Shown here piece after piece: positions 17,835 through 24,949 of a stretch of DNA of 64,000 bases; positions within the stretch are counted from its first letter, which is position 1, and each line of letters starts with the position of its first letter. The DNA comes from Acidobacteriota bacterium (GTDB taxonomy: Bacteria; Acidobacteriota; Thermoanaerobaculia; Multivoradales; J023): assembly GCA_029263395.1 (NCBI GenBank), contig JAJCXO010000156.1, forward strand, positions 107,529 to 171,528, in the 5' to 3' direction. The notes beneath the pieces were generated by a model. The model was not told the DNA's origin, did no database searches, and worked only from the letters and a program-made list of their open reading frames with translations. The translations under genes and the position numbers were made by a program.

Positions 17835-19271
17835 ATGACCACAGAAGTCCGAAGTGTCCTCGCTCCCCTCGTTCTCTGTTTGGGGCTGGCCTTACCTCTC
17901 GCAGCAGAGTCGACTGACGCAGTCGTTGGCGACTGGCGAGGTGTCTTGACGGTGCAAGGTACCGAGCTACCAATCGTCTTTATGATCACGAACACGGACT
18001 CCGTGCTCGGCGCCTCAATGGTCAGTCCCGCCCAAAGTACAGCGGAGATCCCAGCAGACTCTGTGATCTTTGAAGCGGGACGCATCGAGATAAAAATCGC
18101 TGCGATTGGCGGTGGTTACTCGGGTGCTCTCGGCGAGGACGGCACGCTCTCGGGGACATTGTCGCAGGGTGGCCAGAGTTGGCCCTTGAACTTCGAACGC
18201 GCCGACGAACAGATCGCTCTAGGACGCCCTCAAGTACCCTCCAAACCGTATCCGTACGAAGAAGAGGAGGTTCGAGTGGCGACGCCTGACCCAGAGGTCA
18301 CTCTCGCTGGCACTCTCACCCGCCTACCGGGCGACGAGCCGGTCACAAGCGTTGTGCTGATCACCGGCTCGGGTCCCCAGGACCGCGACGAGTCAATAAT
18401 GGGACATCAGCCGTTCCTAGTTCTTGCAGACCACCTAACTCGCCAGGGACTCGCGGTCTTGAGACTCGACGATCGCGGCGTCGGTGAGTCGACGGGCAAC
18501 TTCACCGCCGCGACTACACTCGACTTCGCCGACGACATCACCGCCGCCGTTGCCTACCTGCGCCAGCGCTCGGACACCGGACGCATCGGCTTGATCGGTC
18601 ACAGCGAAGGAGGACTCGTAGCTCCGATCGTCGCGAACGGCTCGGCGGATGTCGACTTCGTCGTACTCTTGGCAGGTCCTGGTCTTCCCGGAGAAGAGAT
18701 CCTTTATCGACAAAGCCGGCTGATTATTCAGGCAGGCGGCGGTTCCCAGGAAGACGCAGACAAGAACCACCAGCTGCAGAAAGCCATGTTCGACGCAATC
18801 AAGGAAGAGGGCGACACCACCAAACTCCAGGAAAAACTCCGCAATATCCTCGCCGATACTGCTGGCACTGACGATACAGACGCCAAGGCAGCGATCGAGG
18901 CTCAAGTGGCGCAGCTCTCGACCTCATGGTTCAAGACCTTTCTTACTTACGATCCTGTCCCAGCACTTCGCAAGCTCGACTGTCCGGTGTTGGCGGTCAA
19001 CGGCGAGAAGGACACTCAGGTACCACCGAAAGAAAACCTCGCAGCCATCCGGGCAGCCCTCCAGGCGGGCAAGAACTCCGACTTTCAGCTCGTCGAACTC
19101 GAAGGTCTCAACCACCTCTTTCAGACCGCCGAAACCGGTGCACCCAGCGAGTACGGAAAAATCGACGAGACTCTCTCACCGCGTGCGCTCAACGTCGTGA
19201 GCAGCTGGATTCTCGAGCGTTTCGACACCAGAGCGGGGCAGGTTCCGCCGTCGCCAAAGCCCTCACAATAG
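17835..19271 (+). CDS. Exported alpha/beta hydrolase (serine esterase/peptidase-like)
   Basis: A 478-residue secreted or periplasmic hydrolase. Signal peptide about residues 1-23 (LVLCLGLALPLAAEST). Residues about 30-130 form a beta-rich N-terminal domain of the kind that precedes the hydrolase in exported family members. The alpha/beta-hydrolase core contains LITGSGPQDRDE near the oxyanion hole, the nucleophile elbow GHSEGG, an acidic residue in GEKDTQVPP and a C-terminal His in GLNHLFQ, giving a complete Ser-Asp-His triad. The substrate is unknown: an acyl ester or small peptide is plausible. TAGGAG precedes the ATG. The gene is bracketed by REP-like repeats of the same orientation on both sides, downstream of the RAYT gene. 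Confidence 0.85.
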   Translation: MTTEVRSVLAPLVLCLGLALPLAAESTDAVVGDWRGVLTVQGTELPIVFMITNTDSVLGASMVSPAQSTAEIPADSVIFEAGRIEIKIAAIGGGYSGALGEDGTLSGTLSQGGQSWPLNFERADEQIALGRPQVPSKPYPYEEEEVRVATPDPEVTLAGTLTRLPGDEPVTSVVLITGSGPQDRDESIMGHQPFLVLADHLTRQGLAVLRLDDRGVGESTGNFTAATTLDFADDITAAVAYLRQRSDTGRIGLIGHSEGGLVAPIVANGSADVDFVVLLAGPGLPGEEILYRQSRLIIQAGGGSQEDADKNHQLQKAMFDAIKEEGDTTKLQEKLRNILADTAGTDDTDAKAAIEAQVAQLSTSWFKTFLTYDPVPALRKLDCPVLAVNGEKDTQVPPKENLAAIRAALQAGKNSDFQLVELEGLNHLFQTAETGAPSEYGKIDETLSPRALNVVSSWILERFDTRAGQVPPSPKPSQ

Positions 19272-19342
19272 CCAAAGTGAACCAAACCAGTGCTCGATAG
19301 TTGAGTGACGACTAGAAGCAGCAGGGAGTGGCTCAACGGCAA

Positions 19343-19436
19343 CTCGACGAAACGTGTGTCATCTCAGCTGGGCTGCTGCTCGACGAAACGTGTGTCATCT
19401 CCCTCTGCAGGCTCGACGAAACGTGTGTCATCTCCC
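19343..19436 (-). repeat. Three further REP-like copies (reverse orientation)
   Basis: Exact copies of CGAAACGTGTGTCATCTC at 19348-19365, 19384-19401 and 19417-19434, spaced 36 and 33 bp and separated by CTGCAGG-rich spacers. They are identical to the copies at 17689 and 17750, so the same element sits on both sides of the hydrolase gene. Confidence 0.85.
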
Positions 19437-19487
19437 GCTGCAGGCCGCTGCAGGCCGTCGTGCGGATGCCCGACCCGCTCACAATAA

Positions 19488-19680
19488 CCTCATCAAGCCT
19501 CGGTTCACGTGCCAGACTCGTTCGCAGACCTCATCAAGCCTTCCCTACCGACGCCAGATTCGTTCACGGACCTCATCAAGCCTTCCCTACCAACGCCAGA
19601 ATCGTTCGCAGACCTCATCAAGCCTTTGTGCACGTGCGAGACTAGTTCGCAGACCTCATCAGGCTTTCATCCCAGTGGCA
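19488..19680 (+). repeat. 41-42 bp tandem array, first orientation (5 copies)
   Basis: Five units marked by CCTCATCAAGCC (last copy changed) start at 19488, 19529, 19571, 19613 and 19654, a period of 41-42 bp. The body reads approximately CTTCCCTACCAACGCCAG then ATCGTTCGCAGA. All reading frames run through but give only repeat-shadow peptides. It is the mirror partner of the array that follows. Confidence 0.85.
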
Positions 19681-19689
19681 GATTGTCCT

Positions 19690-20040
19690 GTTGAGCCCCA
19701 TCAACGCTTGCGGCGACGGCACAGCGTCTTGATGAGACCCAGCAACGCTTGCGGCGACGGCACCGCGTCTTGTTGAACCCTAGCAACGCTTGCGACGACG
19801 GCACATAGGCTTGATGAGACCCAACAAACCTTGCGGCAACGGCACATTGCCCTTGATGAGACCCAGCAACGCTTGCCGCAACGGCACCTTGTCTTGTTGA
19901 GACTCATCAACGGATTTTACGACGGGCACCTTGTCTTGTTGAGACTCATCAACGTTTGCGGCGACGGCACAGCGTCTTGATGAGACCCAGCAACGGATTT
20001 TCCAACGGGCACTTTGTCCTGTTGAGCCTCATCAACACAT
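19690..20040 (-). repeat. 41-42 bp tandem array, opposite orientation (8-9 copies)
   Basis: Units beginning CAACGCTTGCGGCGACGGCA occur at 19702, 19743, 19784, 19822, 19867, 19908, 19950, 19991 and 20033. The period is 41-42 bp, with one 38/45 pair. Each joint carries a small hairpin such as GTTGA-GACTCA-TCAAC. In other units the stem changes on both sides or keeps pairing by wobble (TTGTT/AGCAA). The reverse complement contains TCTCATCAAG followed by a body like the first array's, so the two arrays are diverged copies of one repeat facing each other at about 19690. A separate 14-bp repeat (GCTGGTTGAGCTCA, near 20058 and 20085) follows. Confidence 0.85.
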
Positions 20041-20095
20041 GCAGCCGCAGGCCGATGAGCTGGTTGAGCTCACCGGCCTTCTACGCTGGTTGAGC

Positions 20096-23000
20096 TCAGA
20101 GCCCTTCGGGCAGATCGACGATTGCGCTGCCCCACAAACCCGAGGCGACGTCTTCGACCGTCACCGCCAAACGGGCGTTGGCCGCCCCCTTCCACTGAGT
20201 AGGGAATTTGTAGATCCAACCGGCGGAAGCCTCTTGTAGCCTCTCTTGCCGATGCTCGACGGCCGGAAGGTCGTCGCCGGCCAAGACGCCGATCGATACA
20301 CGCAGGGTCGATCCCGGTCGCACCAATGATGCGAGGTCGGCAAAATGTACCGTGGCTTCGACTTCGGCGACCAGCTTCTTGCCGTCACCCGCGGTTGGCG
20401 CCCCGATGTCGAGATCAATCGCCAGCTCACCTTGCTCGGTGACGCCGCCGAGCAGACGTCGAACCCGGGCTTCTGCCTGCCCCTCGGAGGTGGCCGCGGT
20501 GATCAACTGGTTGGTTGCGATCTTGAGACCCTCGCGCACCGGTTGCAAGTCGATCGTATGGGACGCCCCATCCGGGGGCCGGGCCACTTGGTAGGTCAAC
20601 ACGTACCAGCCGGAGGTTTTGTCCAGCTCCCTCTCCAATCCGGCTGGCCCAATCACCACGTCACCGCCGGAAGCCTCGGCTAGATTGCGCTGGGAATCGA
20701 TCGGATCGAGCAGCAGGTAGCTGGAATCGACAGCGTGGATCGCGTCGGTGCTGGCGGATAGGAACGACTGAAACTTGTCGGTCCGAGAGTCCGCTCCACC
20801 GGTTGAGCTGCCGACGGTCTGGCCCGCGACCGCCAGGATCCGCCAACCGGTTGCAGCCAACTCACGGCCGAGGTTATTGACGCTGGCCTCCTTCTTGAGC
20901 GACCGCAGGTCTTCTCGCAGTTGGAACGTGTTGTGGGGCTCGAGCTTGGAGATCCAGGGGCCATAAAAGGCAATCGGATCCTCGTCGAATCCCGCGCCAA
21001 CCACCACCAACAACCCAGCGCGCTGACCGGTCTCACGCTGGGCCCAAAAACGCAGCTGCGCGAGCGCCCGTGAGACGATGATGTGCTCTTCACCAGCCGC
21101 CGACCGCGCCGCAAAGGTAACTTTGGACTGCTCGTTCGGCTTGGTCAGCCCACCATCTCCGAGATTGTCGGTGGTGAATCGATTAGGGATTCGTCGGATA
21201 TCTTGCACAAACCGTTGGCGGATCCGCTCGATCGCATGCTGGCCGGTTTTTCTGCCGGCCAGCTCGTCCAAAGCCGTCGAAATTTGCGCCAAGTCACGGG
21301 TGGGACCCACCAAGGAACGCACTTGTTCTTTTTCGGCCACCACCACTTCGACCGGCCCCATGGCGGCCAGGCGGTCGAGTTGGCCAACGATCGCGCGCAA
21401 CGCCTGACGCTGATCGAAGCCACCACCAACCGTGCGATTGACGTAAATCGCCACCGGTAGATCCTTGCTCTCTTCCGCCGCTTCGGGTGGTGACGGCACG
21501 GCCTCAGCTTCGAGCAGCCCAATTTCGGTCGGCTCGGCTTTCCGCGACACCGGCGCCAGGCCAAGCACGGTGACGGGCGCACCATCTTCCAGCAGGGTAA
21601 AGTCAGCTGTCGTCAGGTTGCTCACCGGGGCTCCCTTGGCGTCCAAGGCGCTGACCACCACAGACACCGCGGTGATATCGAGGCGTTCAGCGGTCAGTCC
21701 TGCCGGTTCTGGCAACGGTTCCGGCAGCTCGGCTCTCGCCCACACCGACTCGACGTTCAGGGCAGAATCCTCGACATACCCGGCTAGTCGAACTCCTGTG
21801 GGTAGTGTGGCCGCCAGCTGCGTCGGTGTTTGTTGAGATGAGAACCAGGCGACACATTGCCGGTCGATGACGTCCCGAACGTCCCGCAGGCTGCGGGACA
21901 TCGATTCCATATTGAGCGCTGGCAAACCCGCGGGCCAGCCATCCTCTCGACGTTTGCCGTTACGCAACACAAAAAACGGTACGTTGACTTCGGCCAAATA
22001 AGCCTGCGCCTGCTGTGGACTGAATCGACTGCCGTCACGCTTTTGGACGTTGTTGCCGAGAATCAGCACCACGGCTCGACGCCGAGGCCCAGCCGCGGCG
22101 ACCAAGCCAGACGCCGCGACCGCATCCGCGATCCGTGGCTTGCCCGGGACATTGGCTAGACCATAACGGAAGAGGAGATCGAGCCAATTCGGCTTGCCTT
22201 GGCCAAACCCGTTGACGCGATGTAATCCTTCATCGGGTGCCACGTACCACAAACGTTCAGCGTCGAATATTGTCGTTTTGGCCTTGAGCCAGGAGTTCTT
22301 GGGCTCGGGTTCGCTGTCCGACGCGCCGGAACGTACGATCGAGTCGAAAACCTTGGTTGCGGCCCCATCGTTGTTCGCTAAACGCCCGGTGTTCCACCCG
22401 GAATTACGCAGGGGCACATACGACGCATCTGGGTCGAGCACGAGCACGACCTCGAAGCCGCTCTGCTCCAACTTCTCGGCGCCTGCCGGCCATCCCGCAG
22501 CACCGGTCTCACAAGGGATTTGAGCATCGGCCATCAGAGGCACGGCGCTGAGCTCAACTGAGGTGGCATCACCGAAGCCGCTGAGAGTCTCCACCGTCTC
22601 GACCCGGCGCCCGTCGGGAAACACCGCCATGGCTACCAGCACTTGCCCGGCACTCTCACTCTTCGTCTCGGGACAAGGGAATCGTACAGCGCGACCATCG
22701 GCCGAAATTTCGGTTGGCGAGCCGGCGAGCGTAACTTCGATCTCGGTGGGATTCTGCTGCTGAGGGTGGGCCCAGCTGATGCGGGCGCCACAGACGTTAT
22801 TCTCGGTTTTGACCATGCTCAGCACGAGCTCGGCTTCTTGCCCGGGTCGATTCAGCCAACGTTCGACCCGATCCCTACCGCGGACTAGCTCCAACAGATG
22901 GATATGGGGATCCGGTCCAAGATCCACGTTACAGGACGTTGACGAAGGCGACAGCTCACACGCTTGTTGGCCGTTCAAAAAGAGTTCTGCTGCCTGCCCT

Positions 23001-23248
23001 TGTGACCCGAGGTCGACCTCGACTTTCAATTCTCCGACGACCAAGCCTGTCGGGTAGGTCAGAATCCTCATCGGCTCCTGGGCGGCGATGGTCCCTGTCC
23101 CCCACATCAGCGCCGCTGCCAGCAGTCCCCCCAGCATCACCGGCTTCGACCTCACCGGCTTCGACCTCACCGGCTTCAACCTCACCGTCTTCGGCAACCG
23201 CATCGACTGCGGTATCGAACTCCTGTCCAGGCGTCCTACGGATCTCAT
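20096..23248 (-). CDS. Secreted VWFA-related (acidobacterial-type) protein
   Basis: A 1050-residue exported protein. A basic n-region containing an RSKPV repeat precedes a signal sequence (MLGGLLAAALMWGTGTIAAQEP, residues 38-59). The start at 23248 is backed by AAAGGAG 7 bases upstream; an ATG at 23137 would remove the repeat but has a poorer site. From about residue 545 the sequence DITAVSVVVSALDAKGAPV..LTTADFTLLEDGAPV opens a region typical of 'VWFA-related Acidobacterial domain' proteins, followed by VAIYVNRT...FDQRQALRAIVGQLDRL. The MIDAS DxSxS motif is not obvious, so metal binding may be lost. The N-terminal half has beta-rich domains and a weakly VWA-like segment (VVLVLDPDASYV). Function is unknown; roles in surface attachment or complex assembly are guesses. 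Confidence 0.8.
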   Translation of the reverse strand: MRSVGRLDRSSIPQSMRLPKTVRLKPVRSKPVRSKPVMLGGLLAAALMWGTGTIAAQEPMRILTYPTGLVVGELKVEVDLGSQGQAAELFLNGQQACELSPSSTSCNVDLGPDPHIHLLELVRGRDRVERWLNRPGQEAELVLSMVKTENNVCGARISWAHPQQQNPTEIEVTLAGSPTEISADGRAVRFPCPETKSESAGQVLVAMAVFPDGRRVETVETLSGFGDATSVELSAVPLMADAQIPCETGAAGWPAGAEKLEQSGFEVVLVLDPDASYVPLRNSGWNTGRLANNDGAATKVFDSIVRSGASDSEPEPKNSWLKAKTTIFDAERLWYVAPDEGLHRVNGFGQGKPNWLDLLFRYGLANVPGKPRIADAVAASGLVAAAGPRRRAVVLILGNNVQKRDGSRFSPQQAQAYLAEVNVPFFVLRNGKRREDGWPAGLPALNMESMSRSLRDVRDVIDRQCVAWFSSQQTPTQLAATLPTGVRLAGYVEDSALNVESVWARAELPEPLPEPAGLTAERLDITAVSVVVSALDAKGAPVSNLTTADFTLLEDGAPVTVLGLAPVSRKAEPTEIGLLEAEAVPSPPEAAEESKDLPVAIYVNRTVGGGFDQRQALRAIVGQLDRLAAMGPVEVVVAEKEQVRSLVGPTRDLAQISTALDELAGRKTGQHAIERIRQRFVQDIRRIPNRFTTDNLGDGGLTKPNEQSKVTFAARSAAGEEHIIVSRALAQLRFWAQRETGQRAGLLVVVGAGFDEDPIAFYGPWISKLEPHNTFQLREDLRSLKKEASVNNLGRELAATGWRILAVAGQTVGSSTGGADSRTDKFQSFLSASTDAIHAVDSSYLLLDPIDSQRNLAEASGGDVVIGPAGLERELDKTSGWYVLTYQVARPPDGASHTIDLQPVREGLKIATNQLITAATSEGQAEARVRRLLGGVTEQGELAIDLDIGAPTAGDGKKLVAEVEATVHFADLASLVRPGSTLRVSIGVLAGDDLPAVEHRQERLQEASAGWIYKFPTQWKGAANARLAVTVEDVASGLWGSAIVDLPEGL
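23138..23197. repeat. 15-bp tandem repeat at the signal-peptide n-region
   Basis: Three units of CACCGGCTTCGACCT (the third with one change) and a diverged fourth lie exactly upstream of the internal ATG at 23137 of the VWFA-type gene. Read in frame they give the positively charged RSKPV repeat just before the hydrophobic core of the signal peptide. Confidence 0.82.
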
Positions 23249-23272
23249 GACATGTCTCCTTTTAACTCGGGC

Positions 23273-24664
23273 CTAGGCGATCTGCACCTCGATCTCTTTC
23301 CACTTCCCTTGCCAGAAGCGTCCCATCGACAACACACAACGCAAGAAATGCCCTAAAACAATTGCCAGCCAAATATCAGCCGGTTGCAACCCCCGAACCA
23401 TATCGATGACAGCACAAAGGCTCAGGGGCAGAATCAGCTGAGAAATCACAGAAATGAACATCGGACTCCGGGTATCACCGGTACCTTGCAATCCCCCGGT
23501 ATAACTCAAGGCGACGGTCAGGAACACGCCTGACAGACTAAGGTAAACCAGCAGCTGTTGCCCCAAGCTCAGCACCAAGGGATCTTCCATTCCGAACACA
23601 CCGAGCAAGGCTCGCGGCACAACCAGAAAAAGTAATCCCATCGGTACCGCAATCGACAAACCCAAGAGGGCCGAAGAGCGTGGAGCCATCGCCGCTCGCT
23701 CAGGTTGAGCGGCTCCGAGGTTTTGGCCCGCGACGGTCGCTGCGGCCGCCAATAAAGCGGTCGAGGTCCAGGTAATGACCGAGAAAAGTTGCGTATAGCC
23801 GACCGCAAAGGCCGCTTGCGCCTCCGCGCTGTGCTCGAGTGAGCCGACGTACCGCATCATCAGCACGCCACCGATATTCATCGCAATACCCTGGAATCCG
23901 GTCGGCAAGCCGAAGCGGAAAACTCGCGAGATGATCTTCCAATCCGGCTTCCAGCTTCCGAGTTCGGTGAATCGAACCACCAGCGAGCCCTTGAACACTA
24001 GATAGAAGGCACGCAGCGCTACAACACCGGCTGCAATCACGGTACCCATGGCTGCGCCGCTGGTGCCGAAGGCAGGAATCGGTCCCAGGCCACGGATGAG
24101 AATCACATTCAAGGCCAGATTCAAAACCGTTAGAAGGATCCCCAGGCGCATCGGAGTCCGCGCATCGCCAGCGGCGCGAAAGGCGCCACCGAACATGAAA
24201 AAATGCATCAGGCCGAGGCTGAAGACGAACAATATCCGCAGATAAGGCAATGCCTGCTCTTGCACACCCGGCGCGGCATGGACCAAACCGAGCAGCTTGG
24301 GCGCTAGCAGATAACCGAGCGGCGCAAAAACGAACAGGCCGATAAACGTCGACGTCAGGAACACCTGGTAAACCACCCGATTGACCTTCTCGGTTTCGCC
24401 CGCGCCAGCGAACCGTGCCACCAATACCGCCATACCCGAGTACAACGAGCTGATGAAGATCACTACGACGATGAAGATTTGCCAGCTGACACCGATCGCG
24501 GCATTGGCCTCGAACCCGACATAGTGGCCAACCATGGCATGGTCAACCAAGCCCTGGAACCCAGCAAATAGGTTCTGCAGCATGGTTGGCCAGGCGATCG
24601 CCCACACTGCCTTGTGGATCGGGCCTTCGGTGATCGAACGATCGAAGGTGGGTGGATCGGCCAT
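23273..24664 (-). CDS. MATE-family multidrug/cation efflux transporter
   Basis: Inner-membrane antiporter of the MATE (NorM/DinF-like) family, expected to export cationic compounds using a Na+ or H+ gradient. About 12 hydrophobic helices are visible, with family features near the N-terminus (IHKAVWAIAWPTMLQNLFAG, VDHAMVGHYVG) and in the second half (LPTGFQGIAMNIGGVLMMRYVG, AAATVAGQNLGA). I chose the ATG at 24664 (463 residues, usual family length) over a TTG at 24805, which would add 47 non-conserved residues. It lies 24 bp from the VWFA gene start on the same strand, so co-transcription is possible though functionally unclear. Confidence 0.88.
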   Translation of the reverse strand: MADPPTFDRSITEGPIHKAVWAIAWPTMLQNLFAGFQGLVDHAMVGHYVGFEANAAIGVSWQIFIVVVIFISSLYSGMAVLVARFAGAGETEKVNRVVYQVFLTSTFIGLFVFAPLGYLLAPKLLGLVHAAPGVQEQALPYLRILFVFSLGLMHFFMFGGAFRAAGDARTPMRLGILLTVLNLALNVILIRGLGPIPAFGTSGAAMGTVIAAGVVALRAFYLVFKGSLVVRFTELGSWKPDWKIISRVFRFGLPTGFQGIAMNIGGVLMMRYVGSLEHSAEAQAAFAVGYTQLFSVITWTSTALLAAAATVAGQNLGAAQPERAAMAPRSSALLGLSIAVPMGLLFLVVPRALLGVFGMEDPLVLSLGQQLLVYLSLSGVFLTVALSYTGGLQGTGDTRSPMFISVISQLILPLSLCAVIDMVRGLQPADIWLAIVLGHFLRCVLSMGRFWQGKWKEIEVQIA

Positions 24665-24912
24665 GTTCAGAGCTGGCTTGGGTGGATGAAATCCCGACCA
24701 GTCACCACAGGTTTCTGCACAACGCTCTAGGAAGGCGTTCTGGGGAGCGCTGGCCGCAAGTGCGGTGTACGAGCAGAAGTATAGTGGGGTTTCAGCGCCG
24801 GCCAAGCACCCGGAGCACGATCAGGGGTGGACAGCCCTGAGGTAGGGCTACCAAGGACGCGGAACATGATCGCCTGGACATCATCCGATGACCAGGCATG
24901 GAGACAAACTCC

Positions 24913-24939
24913 GTCCCCAACCCAACTCGGGTCGGGGAC
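24913..24939 (-). terminator. Hairpin after lon (possible terminator)
   Basis: GTCCCCAACCC and GGGTCGGGGAC form an 11-bp stem with one mismatch and an AACTC loop, just beyond the lon stop codon in the transcription direction. The following T-tract is weak, so it may be a poor intrinsic terminator or a transcript-end stabiliser between lon and the MATE gene. Confidence 0.5.
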
Positions 24940-24949
24940 GAACGGAGGC

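Noticed and set aside
19328..19776. Small protein genes across 19.3-19.8 kb
   Set aside because: Frames are produced by REP-like and 41-bp repeats being open in several frames (peptides such as TKRVSS repeated); no start signals.
19488..20040. CRISPR array
   Set aside because: The whole 41-42 bp unit repeats; there are no unique spacers of constant length and no cas genes nearby.
19488..20040. Integron attC array
   Set aside because: No integrase and no cassette genes between the units, and the unit is too short and regular.
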